From Thiosocius sp965601425 (GTDB lineage: Bacteria; Pseudomonadota; Gammaproteobacteria; Chromatiales; Chromatiaceae): a stretch of DNA of 9,281 nt. The position numbers were made by a program, and so were the translations under genes. Shown in pieces: positions 1 to 5,680 of the stretch (the first letter of the stretch is position 1; every line of letters starts with the position of its first letter). The stretch covers positions 1 through 9,281 of the forward strand of contig CBFCWF010000172.1 of NCBI GenBank assembly GCA_965601425.1, written 5' to 3'. A model generated the notes under the pieces. It saw nothing but the letters and a program-made list of their open reading frames with translations. It had not been told where the DNA came from and made no database searches.

Positions 1-315
1 TTTCTTGTCTTTCTTGTCTTTCTTCTTGCCGTCCTTTTTCTTCTTGCCCTTGTCTTTCTTCTTGTCGCCCTTGTTCTTTTTCTTCTTGTCCTGCTTCTTC
101 TCTCGGCTGACCGCCTTGGCCCCGTCGGCTGAGAGCAGCTCCTGGGCTGCCTCGATCACCACAGCGGCACGTGCCGGACCAAACCCCGGGACGACGGCGA
201 GTTGGTCGTCACTGCATTTCGCGATTGACTCGACGGTGGGAAAGCCGGCGTCGACGAGGGCTCGGGCGGTTGCTGCGCCGATTCCCGGAATATTCGTGAG
301 TTGTTGGTTTGGCAT
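1..315 (-). CDS. Tandem helix-hairpin-helix protein with lysine-rich tail (C-terminus beyond window)
   Basis: The gene starts at an ATG (315-313) with GGAGA six bases upstream, and 105 codons are open to the window edge. Two hairpin motifs are visible, IPGIG (residues 9-13) and VPGFG (42-46), about 33 residues apart and each followed by an Ala-rich helix. This is the layout of an (HhH)2 unit, which in known families binds the DNA backbone without sequence specificity. From residue 72 the chain changes abruptly to K/D/G/N/Q only: 22 of residues 73-105 are Lys, in KKDKK/KKKDK blocks. The tail resembles those of histone-H1-like bacterial proteins and probably adds electrostatic nucleic-acid binding. 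There is no signal peptide, so it is probably cytosolic. The stop codon and full tail length are not visible. A nucleoid or RNA/DNA-binding role is inferred; I do not recognise a named gene. Confidence 0.82.
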   Translation of the reverse strand, partial: MPNQQLTNIPGIGAATARALVDAGFPTVESIAKCSDDQLAVVPGFGPARAAVVIEAAQELLSADGAKAVSREKKQDKKKKNKGDKKKDKGKKKKDGKKKDKKDKK

Positions 316-624
316 CGCGTTCTCCAAAGACGGGGCAATCGCAAAAATGACAGTAATATGAACAGAATATACCGCAAAACGGATCGGCGCCATCGGCGCC
401 GCCGGCCCGCCTTTTTCGCGACGCGTCGGGACACCGGACGCCGGGGCGGGTCAGTGGTCGACACCCTGTCGACCGGACGCCATGCGACCTGGTGCGTTCG
501 AAGCTGCCGCGGCCTCCTTGAATCACGAGTCGCCCGTCGACCCTCCAGACCGTCTCCACCTCGCGACCCATGTCCGTCAGCCCCGCAGTATGCTCAGGCC
601 AAACAGCGCGACCGCGGCGCCCCC
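316..624. other. Intergenic region between the metallopeptidase and the HhH gene
   Basis: This 309-bp stretch holds no convincing gene. Reading frames across it on both strands are Arg/Pro-rich and lack homology I recognise or a good ribosome binding site. The part nearest the HhH gene (about 340-380) is clearly AT-richer than its surroundings and is the likely leftward promoter of that gene, although no good -35/-10 pair can be assigned. Other visible structure: a perfect inverted repeat (456-474), a 10-bp direct repeat ACCGGACGCC at 433-442 and 472-481, and a tandem 9-bp ATCGGCGCC at 383-400. No T-tract terminator follows the metallopeptidase stop. Confidence 0.6.
456..474. repeat. Perfect inverted repeat, 8-bp arms with 3-bp centre
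   Basis: GGTCGACA and TGTCGACC flank CCC. Arms of this length around a 3-bp centre suit either an operator for a dimeric regulator or a short hairpin. It lies about 140 bp upstream of the HhH start and 150 bp beyond the metallopeptidase stop, so it could serve either. The function is unknown. A chance match in GC-rich DNA is possible but less likely for eight perfect pairs. Confidence 0.45.
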
Positions 625-2049
625 TCAGGGTGACCCCATGATCGCCGCCCTCAGCGCAGCCTGCCGCGGACCATACTCGAAAGCCAGGCCACCGTCGGAA
701 AGCGGGCGCAGGCCGAGCTTCTCGTAGGCCGCTGCCAGGTCCGGAAAGCGATCGGAGTCGCGGTGCGCGGCGGCCAGCCGGGTGAAGACGTCCGAATCCG
801 ACAGCCGGTCGAGTCGCTCAAGGAAATCCCACCCCGTCCAGTGCCTGGCCTCGAGCAGGCAGCAATCGGCGAACGCGCCGAGCACACGGTCCAGCGACAG
901 CCGCTGCGCAGACGCTTCGCGCAGCTCGATGTCCGCGAGCAGAAAGACAGCGGCGCCGCTCCAATAGACCTGCATGTAGGCGCGCTCGGCGTGCATTCGC
1001 GCGGCGGCATCGCCTAGCGTACGTCCCGCTCTGGTGCCCCGGCGGCCGCGCTCGAATCCGGCGTGCAGCGCCGCCCAGGCCTCACGCGGCGCCAGCATGC
1101 CGGTGCGAGCACGGCTGACGTTCTGGTAGTAGCTCGCCAGTCCCTCGTAGACCCAGCGCGCATTACCGCCCAGGAAGGGATGAAACAGATGGCTCAGTTC
1201 ATGGCTCAGCACCCAGTCGTCCATGAAGGCCTGTTCGGACATGCGCTGATCGATGTACAGGTGTACCGCATCACCCCCGCCTCGCGTCACCTGCCCCCAG
1301 GGGACGGGTTCATCGCCGCTGCCGAGTGGAATCACGAGCAGTTGCAGCCTGGGCACCGGGAAGCGCCCGTTCAGCGCAGTCACGGCCGCAATGTTCGCTT
1401 CCAGCCAGCGGCGAATCATGGGCACGTCCAGGGGCGGCACACCGTCCAGCAACGCGACCTCGATCACGGCATCATCTAACGCCAGCCGATAGCTTGCGAA
1501 CGGGCCGATGGCGACCTTGCCGTCACCGAATCCACTGCGTTCACCGACACGGAACAACGCACGCCGTCCGGCCGGATCTAGCTTTTTCCAGGGCGCCGAA
1601 ACACGGTCACCCGGCACGAGTCCGAATTCCACCGTCACGTCGGCCGCGTCATCGGGCAGCCAGAGAAACAGGTCTGGCGAAACCAGCACCGCATCGGTCG
1701 TGCGGAGGAAGTCGGTCCGCCACTGGCCGCCCACGGTTGGCCCCTCGAGCCGCACCCGGTAGCGCAGGCAGCCGCCTTCCTTCGGCAGTTCCAGCCGGAT
1801 ACCGTCTGCGTCCAGTGCGACCCTTGCGCCGGGGCCCGCCTGCAGGTCGTCCAGCAGGTGGACCGCCCGCGCAGACGGGCGGTGCAGGCGCAGGGTACCC
1901 TCGACCTCGAAACAGGCCGCCACTCGCAGCGCATCGCGCGTGGCCGGGACGCTGACCTCGTAGTGTGGTGCGGCGGCAGGCGCGGCCCGGACCGCGCCCC
2001 CTACAGGACTCAGCAGCAACAGCGACGCGAACAGCGGCAGTCGGAACAC
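625..2049 (-). CDS. Exported gluzincin-type (M61-like) zinc metallopeptidase
   Basis: The 474-residue protein starts at GTG (2049-2047) with GGAGG seven bases upstream, which fixes the start. Residues 1-22 form a signal peptide (hydrophobic LFASLLLLSPVGG, predicted cleavage after AVRA), so it acts in the periplasm or outside the cell. The first 200 residues look like a beta-rich N-terminal domain. The catalytic helix carries HELSH (283-287), where two His bind zinc and Glu is the general base. WVYEG (299-303) supplies the probable third ligand, E302, in the gluzincin pattern W-x-x-E-G. Downstream, YMQVYWSGAAVFLLADIEL (358-376) and SLDRVL (385-390) match the order and spacing of the M61 glycyl-aminopeptidase C-terminal region. 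The HExxH-to-Glu spacing is 14 residues, shorter than the 18 or more usual in M1 peptidases. Substrate unknown. It lies 100 bp downstream of the phosphodiesterase gene on the same strand with no clear terminator between, so co-transcription is likely. Confidence 0.75.
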   Translation of the reverse strand: MFRLPLFASLLLLSPVGGAVRAAPAAAPHYEVSVPATRDALRVAACFEVEGTLRLHRPSARAVHLLDDLQAGPGARVALDADGIRLELPKEGGCLRYRVRLEGPTVGGQWRTDFLRTTDAVLVSPDLFLWLPDDAADVTVEFGLVPGDRVSAPWKKLDPAGRRALFRVGERSGFGDGKVAIGPFASYRLALDDAVIEVALLDGVPPLDVPMIRRWLEANIAAVTALNGRFPVPRLQLLVIPLGSGDEPVPWGQVTRGGGDAVHLYIDQRMSEQAFMDDWVLSHELSHLFHPFLGGNARWVYEGLASYYQNVSRARTGMLAPREAWAALHAGFERGRRGTRAGRTLGDAAARMHAERAYMQVYWSGAAVFLLADIELREASAQRLSLDRVLGAFADCCLLEARHWTGWDFLERLDRLSDSDVFTRLAAAHRDSDRFPDLAAAYEKLGLRPLSDGGLAFEYGPRQAALRAAIMGSP

Positions 2050-2149
2050 CGAGAGTCCTCCGGCAGCAAACCGCCGATTTGACCCGGGCCGGCAGACAAG
2101 GTTCCGCGCCCGGCGTCGGGGCCTGCCTCAGGCGGAGGCTCCAGAGCTG

Positions 2150-3307
2150 TCAGGTCTCGACCACGATCAATGGCACCAACAACTCGTCCTCGCTGAGGCC
2201 GCCGTGCACACCGATCATCTCGTGTCTCGCTTCCTGTGGCAGCCAGTCCCTCAGCACATAATCCTGCTTCATCAAGAGAAGGCGATCGCCAATGCGGTCG
2301 ATCAGCCGCGGATGGGGCTGCCCCTGGCCAAACCACCCGGATGTGATCAGCTCAGCGCTCGGGACGCAGGTGGCCCGCTCGGCCAGCTCATCGCGAACAT
2401 AGGTATCGAACGCCTCCCGATGTCCGGACCGCAGGTAGCAATAGGCCGCGCGCGGCTCACCGCACAAGGGTAGTAGCAGGCAATCCCGCAGCACCGGGTG
2501 GTCGTCGAGATCGATCCGCTTCTCGGCGCGCGAATCGATCTGCCCGTGGTCGGCAGTGATCACCACCAGCGTATCGGTTCCCCTTATCGTTTCGAGCAGT
2601 TGCCCGAACGCCTGATCGAGTTCAAGCAGGTGCCGGCGTGCCTGCGCGCTCCAGATCCCGAAGCGATGCCCAAGGGCGTCCAGTTCCGGCCAGTAGGCAT
2701 ACAGATACCGGGCGCCCTGCGAACCCAGCAGTTCACCGCAGCGGCGCAACAGCTCGCCAAGATCTCGATACGCGACCCGGTGCGCGCCGCGCTGATAGGC
2801 CCGATTGAAGTCAGCGTCATCGATGGACGCCGGGGAGAGCGCGTAGGCCGCGATGCCGATGCGTTCGGCGAAGGGCCGAGGCCCGAGCAGCCTCGCAACA
2901 TCGATGCCTGCCGCACCGAGTCCCGCGCCACCGTAGCGCGCTTGCCCGGGTAGGACGGCCAGTACGCTGCCCAGCTCACGGAAGTACATATGCCAGCCGG
3001 TCAGCCCGTGCTGCTGCGGGGCCTCGCCGGTCAGAAAGGTCGGTATCGCGGCTGCCGTGGTCGGCGGGAAGACCGAGGTAACGCTCCCGAGCAGATGATG
3101 GTTCAGGCGGACAGCCTGCGGGTGCGCGCGCAGGTAGTTGAAGCCCAGCCCGTCGATCACGAGCAGCAGGAGCTGTCGGTGCGCCCGCACCCTACCGGGT
3201 GGCAGCAGCGTGAGCGGCGCATCGCGGGGGGTGACGCCACCCAGGCCCAGCTGGAGCGACGCCATCAAATTGACGATGCTGCCGCCTTTGTAGTCGGGTA
3301 GCCGCAT
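2150..3307 (-). CDS. Alkaline-phosphatase-superfamily nucleotide pyrophosphatase/phosphodiesterase
   Basis: This 385-residue protein has the metal- and nucleophile-binding motifs of the type I phosphodiesterase/nucleotide pyrophosphatase branch. They appear in order: VIDGLG (50-55, metal-binding D52), SVFPPTTAAA (78-87, with the Thr nucleophile at 83 or 84), ELDALGHRFG (208-217, D210 and H214), TADHG (251-255, D253 and H254) and GVHGG (366-370, H368). All ligands of a two-zinc site appear intact, so it should hydrolyse phosphodiester or phosphomonoester bonds. There is no signal peptide or membrane segment, so it is probably cytosolic, unlike the periplasmic PhoA type. The start at ATG 3307 is the only start codon in frame before an upstream stop, but its own ribosome binding site is weak (GAGG about 12 bases upstream). 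A short ORF with a strong site overlaps this start. Substrate not predictable from the sequence. Confidence 0.85.
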   Translation of the reverse strand: MRLPDYKGGSIVNLMASLQLGLGGVTPRDAPLTLLPPGRVRAHRQLLLLVIDGLGFNYLRAHPQAVRLNHHLLGSVTSVFPPTTAAAIPTFLTGEAPQQHGLTGWHMYFRELGSVLAVLPGQARYGGAGLGAAGIDVARLLGPRPFAERIGIAAYALSPASIDDADFNRAYQRGAHRVAYRDLGELLRRCGELLGSQGARYLYAYWPELDALGHRFGIWSAQARRHLLELDQAFGQLLETIRGTDTLVVITADHGQIDSRAEKRIDLDDHPVLRDCLLLPLCGEPRAAYCYLRSGHREAFDTYVRDELAERATCVPSAELITSGWFGQGQPHPRLIDRIGDRLLLMKQDYVLRDWLPQEARHEMIGVHGGLSEDELLVPLIVVET

Positions 3308-3339
3308 GACTGAAGGGGACCTCGAAAAATGCCGTCCAT
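3265..3339 (-). CDS. Possible 24-residue leader ORF overlapping the phosphodiesterase start
   Basis: A consensus GGAGG (3352-3348) lies eight bases before ATG 3339. The frame runs 24 codons (beginning MDGIFRGPLQS) and ends at TGA 3265, inside the phosphodiesterase gene, whose ATG lies 32 bases downstream of this one in another frame. The strong site here and the weak one at the phosphodiesterase start suggest translational coupling. Alternatively, one base is missing (for example in the run of five A's at 3325-3329 on the plus strand) and this ATG is the true phosphodiesterase start. The peptide itself resembles nothing known to me. Confidence 0.3.
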   Translation of the reverse strand: MDGIFRGPLQSCGYPTTKAAASSI

Positions 3340-3418
3340 GGTATTTTCCTCCGCGGAAGCGCGAAAACGCGGGTTTCGCATTCCTTCATTTCCAATCAGT
3401 TGCCGTGATCGAAAATGG

Positions 3419-3436
3419 CGGTACATCCTTGTACCG
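3419..3436. promoter_or_regulatory. Inverted repeat in the divergent control region, candidate operator
   Basis: CGGTACA and TGTACCG are separated by TCCT: seven perfect pairs around a four-base centre. It lies 112 bp from the leftward phosphodiesterase start and 166 bp from the rightward coiled-coil gene, so a bound dimeric regulator could affect both. On the plus strand a weak TTGCCG (3400-3405) with 16-bp spacing to TACATC (3422-3427) would place a promoter over the repeat. This promoter match is poor. Confidence 0.4.
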
Positions 3437-3485
3437 TGCGGGCGCCTCGATGATTCGTCGCCCTGTAGTCTAATCGAACACCCCC

Positions 3486-3501
3486 GGCCGGGTCTCCGGC
3501 C
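3486..3501. repeat. GC hairpin upstream of the coiled-coil gene
   Basis: GGCCGG and CCGGCC pair around GTCT, six G/C pairs with a four-base loop. There is no following T-run, so it is not a standard intrinsic terminator. It lies about 100 bp before the start at 3602 and may be part of the transcript leader. The surrounding 3440-3601 stretch is GC-rich and otherwise featureless. Confidence 0.3.
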
Positions 3502-3601
3502 AACGAGTGCCGGGCTGTCTGACCGGGCCCGCCGAATTGCCGGTTCCCCGCTTCGTGGATAAGCTCTCCCGATCCGGCCTGGCGCATCCGGGCCGCATCG
3601 C

Positions 3602-4837
3602 ATGAAGCAATCGCAGAGAAATCCGATGAGACAACTAGCAAGGCTAGCGCTGGCGCTGCTGCTTTCCACATCGGGCGCCGAGGCCGATGCGCCGGAGGGT
3701 TCACTGAACGAGGCGGACGGCCTCTGGGACAGGACCCTCGAGTACGCCGATTCGACGCTGGAGCAGGCGCGCCGGCTATGGCAGGAAGCACATACCGCTG
3801 ACGCAAGGTTGTGGCAGGAACTGATGCCACGGCTGGACGAGATCCTGGCGCTGCAGGATCGACAACCACAGCTGCCGGAATCGGCCTGGCTCAGCGAAGA
3901 CCAGACGTCCAATGCGGCCCGGATCGATGCATTGCTCGACGAGGCGGCCGGCATCCTGGTCGGGAACAACGCGCTCCGCAGCGAGGTAAGGGAGCTGACC
4001 CGGACCATGGCCGAGAATCGCCGGACGATCACCGAGCTGAATCGGCGCAGGATCGCTGCGCCATCGGATTCACTCTGGCGCGAGACGGTACAGGACATTG
4101 ACGAAGAGATCGCCGAGCGTGAACGTATCCTGGACCGGCAGCGGGCGGAACTGGAACGCGTGCGTCGCGCGACTGCCGCTGAACTGCGCGCGTTGGGCCT
4201 GGAAATCGACGACGAGGGGCTGGAGTTCCTGCTTTCCACCGTGGTCGGTGACGACGTGGTAGATATGACGCTCGCGTTCGAGCAGGTGCGCCGACTGACA
4301 GAGCAGCTGCAGGCGTTGACGACGCAGGGGCACGAGGACCTGCCGACCGCGCGTCGCTACTACGGCATGTACACGGTGATGCTCGAAGTGCTCGACCACA
4401 TGAATGCGACACTGGTCGACGGCATCGAACGGGACTACCTGCCGCGCATTGCGGCGATCGGCGATCGGGCCCGCCTGTTGCGCCGACAGACGCAGGCACT
4501 GCAGGCAAAGAACCCGAGCACTGTGCTGCAGGCCAATCTGGAGGCGCAGCAGCTGACGATCGACGCCGCCGGGCGCTATGCCGCTTACCTCCGACGCCAG
4601 CGGCAACAGCTGGCGACCTCCCGGCAACGCCTCGCGCATGATCTCGCCGTGGCCCGCAATACCTACGAGACGGTCAAGATGTCGGGCGAACTGGTCGCGC
4701 TGATGCGGGACAGCCAGGTCCTTCTGGACAGCCTGTTCCGCCTCCAGGTGCCAACCCTGCGCGCGTTCGAGAACCGCGCGATGAAGCGCGAGTTCCAGCG
4801 ACTGACCTGGTCGCTGCGTGAGGACCGGAAAGTGTAG
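3602..4837 (+). CDS. Exported long coiled-coil protein of unknown function
   Basis: This 411-residue protein begins with a signal peptide: basic start, LARLALALLLSTSG, and an AEA cleavage site before residue 29. Export to the periplasm is therefore expected. The rest is nearly all charged alpha helix (Glu, Arg, Gln, Leu, Ala) with no other membrane segment. Heptad-like stretches are clearest at residues 125-150 and 160-200 (EELTR/AENRR/ERERI types) and again at 285-350. A less charged centre, about 205-265, holds DDEGLEFLLSTVVGDDVVDM and RRYYGMYTVMLEVL; this and NTYETVKMSGELVALM (353-368) look like conserved family motifs. Neither ATG 3602 nor the in-frame ATG 3626 (residue 9) has a clear ribosome binding site; the later one would give a more typical signal peptide. 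The gene is followed 128 bp later by the secreted repeat protein on the same strand. I do not recognise a named gene. A structural or scaffold role in the envelope is inferred from shape alone. Confidence 0.85.
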   Translation: MKQSQRNPMRQLARLALALLLSTSGAEADAPEGSLNEADGLWDRTLEYADSTLEQARRLWQEAHTADARLWQELMPRLDEILALQDRQPQLPESAWLSEDQTSNAARIDALLDEAAGILVGNNALRSEVRELTRTMAENRRTITELNRRRIAAPSDSLWRETVQDIDEEIAERERILDRQRAELERVRRATAAELRALGLEIDDEGLEFLLSTVVGDDVVDMTLAFEQVRRLTEQLQALTTQGHEDLPTARRYYGMYTVMLEVLDHMNATLVDGIERDYLPRIAAIGDRARLLRRQTQALQAKNPSTVLQANLEAQQLTIDAAGRYAAYLRRQRQQLATSRQRLAHDLAVARNTYETVKMSGELVALMRDSQVLLDSLFRLQVPTLRAFENRAMKREFQRLTWSLREDRKV

Positions 4838-4873
4838 AAAAATCCGGCGCGGCAACCGAGTTTTCCCGCTACC

Positions 4874-4886
4874 TTATGTTTATAGC
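4874..4886 (+). promoter_or_regulatory. Weak AT-rich promoter candidate for the repeat protein
   Basis: TTATGTTTATAGC is the only AT-rich segment in the 128-bp gap and contains a -10-like TATAGC (4881-4886). No convincing -35 hexamer lies 16-18 bp upstream. If real, it would give a leader of about 70 bases containing the hairpin at 4897-4927. Confidence 0.22.
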
Positions 4887-4896
4887 TCATCTTGCC

Positions 4897-4927
4897 GTGT
4901 GCGAGCTGACGCCGGCTCGACGCACAC
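4897..4927 (+). promoter_or_regulatory. Long hairpin in the leader of the repeat-protein gene
   Basis: GTGTGCG (4897-4903) pairs perfectly with CGCACAC (4921-4927). The inner AGC (4904-4906) pairs with GCT (4915-4917) across a three-base bulge, and an alternative register pairs CGAGC with GCTCG. It lacks a T-run, so it is unlikely to be a simple terminator. It sits 25 bases before a strong ribosome binding site, and 5' stem-loops in that position can protect mRNA from decay. It could allow higher expression of the repeat protein than of the upstream coiled-coil gene. Confidence 0.45.
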
Positions 4928-4952
4928 CGGAGTAATCGAAAACCCACGAATT

Positions 4953-4960
4953 GGAGGTGA
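4953..4960 (+). promoter_or_regulatory. Consensus ribosome binding site deciding the ATG 4966 start
   Basis: GGAGGTGA is a near-complete match to the anti-Shine-Dalgarno sequence and ends five bases before ATG 4966. It rules out the in-frame TTG at 4951, which would overlap the site. It is one of the strongest ribosome binding sites in the window, suggesting an abundant product. Confidence 0.8.
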
Positions 4961-4965
4961 CGGCA

Positions 4966-5559
4966 ATGACGCCGAAATACAACATCCGAGGTACCGGACT
5001 CGTCTTTCTGATGCTGCTGTGTAGCGCCCAGGTGCTCGCGCAGGGCCTGGCCGGTAATGCCGGCGGCCCCTACTTCGTCAACCCCTACGAAAGCATGTTC
5101 GGCAGCATGGGCAATGTGTACAGCCCTTACTATCGGCAGTTCCACGCACCCGGCATCACCGGCACCGGCCAAACGGCGGGGATGTCCGGCGCACCCGGGG
5201 CGCCCTATGCGCTCAACCCCTATTCGGGCATGTTCGGCAGCATGGGGAACGTGTACAGCCCCTATTACCGGCAGTTCCATCTACCCGGCCCCCAGGGAAT
5301 GTCTGGAATGGGGTCGATGGCTGGCTTTTCGGGACCCCCACCCCAAACGCCGTATCTCGTGAATCCTTACGCGGGCATGTTCGGCAGCATGGGTAATGTC
5401 TACAGCCCCTACTATCGTCGATTCCACGGGCCCGCCATGGGTGGAATGGCAGGCCCCTATCCCTTCGTCCGCCGCGGCGGCGCACCCGGTCAGGCCGGAC
5501 CAGCCCTCTATCCGACGTTTCTCGAACCGACGATGGGCAGCATGTCCGGGGCCGATTGA
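4966..5559 (+). CDS. Secreted Met/Tyr/Gly-rich triple-repeat protein
   Basis: This 197-residue protein has a clear Sec signal peptide (hydrophobic GLVFLMLLCSAQVLA, cleavage after residue 25; Cys19 has no lipobox around it). The mature part is low in charge and rich in Gly, Pro, Tyr, Met, Ser, Asn and Phe. Three copies of a unit of the form P-Y-x-x-N-P-Y-x-x-M-F-G-S-M-G-N-V-Y-S-P followed by Y-Y-R-x-F-H lie at residues 35-60, 80-105 and 129-154. Gly/Met/Pro linkers (SGAPG, GMSGMGSM, GPPPQ) separate them. The C-terminal 40 residues are Pro/Gly-rich, end in SMSGAD and contain no transmembrane anchor. No catalytic motif is seen. Regularly spaced aromatic residues with Gly/Asn and a Sec signal recall sulfur globule proteins of purple sulfur bacteria and other self-assembling structural proteins. 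That link is a hypothesis; metal binding through Met/His/Tyr is another. A pairing with the upstream coiled-coil protein is plausible. Confidence 0.88.
   Translation: MTPKYNIRGTGLVFLMLLCSAQVLAQGLAGNAGGPYFVNPYESMFGSMGNVYSPYYRQFHAPGITGTGQTAGMSGAPGAPYALNPYSGMFGSMGNVYSPYYRQFHLPGPQGMSGMGSMAGFSGPPPQTPYLVNPYAGMFGSMGNVYSPYYRRFHGPAMGGMAGPYPFVRRGGAPGQAGPALYPTFLEPTMGSMSGAD
5068..5427 (+). repeat. Three in-frame 78-bp coding repeats
   Basis: The units are at 5068-5145, 5203-5280 and 5350-5427, with starts 135 and 147 bp apart. The shared core from ATGTTCGGCAGCATGGG onward is almost identical. Within the 17-residue stretch from MFGSM to YYR, differences among the three copies fall at third codon positions and are silent; the first residue change is Q to R just after it in copy 3. 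This pattern indicates old duplication kept by selection on the protein rather than a recent copy. Confidence 0.85.
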
Positions 5560-5589
5560 GGTCCCTCGCCGCGACGGCACGTGACGCGC

Positions 5590-5608
5590 GCGGGCAAGCG
5601 GAGCCCGC
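5590..5608. terminator. Weak hairpin between convergent genes
   Basis: GCGGGC pairs with GCCCGC around a seven-base loop (AAGCGGA). It lies 31 bases after the repeat-protein stop and about 70 bases beyond the CofD-like stop, so it could end both convergent transcripts. There is no T-run on either strand, hence low confidence in intrinsic termination. The rest of 5560-5680 shows nothing else. Confidence 0.3.
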
Positions 5609-5680
5609 CTCGCGACGACCTGACCGAGCGACAGGATCAGCGTGGCCCGGGCCATGCCGCCGTACCCACGGCACCAGCGC

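Noticed and set aside
5..361. Plus-strand frame rich in Phe/Leu/Ser resembling a membrane or signal sequence
   Set aside because: It is the complement of the lysine-rich tail: TTC/CTT runs arise from AAG/GAA codons. The minus frame has HhH motifs and a ribosome binding site.
209..571. Minus-strand 120-residue frame covering the gap after the metallopeptidase
   Set aside because: Arg/Gly/Cys-rich translation without recognisable motif or ribosome binding site; it runs into the HhH gene in another frame.
1326..1955. Plus-strand 209-residue Arg/Pro/Ala-rich frame
   Set aside because: It lies opposite the metallopeptidase, whose motifs, signal peptide and start site are clear; the composition is typical of a GC-rich antisense frame.
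2120..2137. GCCTC/GAGGC hairpin after the phosphodiesterase stop as a terminator
   Set aside because: Only five pairs and no T-run on the leftward strand; read-through to the peptidase gene is more likely.
3265..4239. Minus-strand 324-residue Ser/Arg-rich frame across the divergent region
   Set aside because: It is antisense to the coiled-coil gene and of low complexity; only its last 24 codons, from the ATG at 3339, have a proper ribosome binding site.
4663..5280. Minus-strand frame with internal repeats (AVHVPHAAEHARIGV types)
   Set aside because: The repeats are the reverse reading of the coding repeats in the secreted protein; there is no start context of its own.
5068..5427. Repeats considered as a CRISPR-like or mobile array
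   Set aside because: Units are in frame, of protein-level conservation with silent differences, and spacers encode Gly/Pro linkers.
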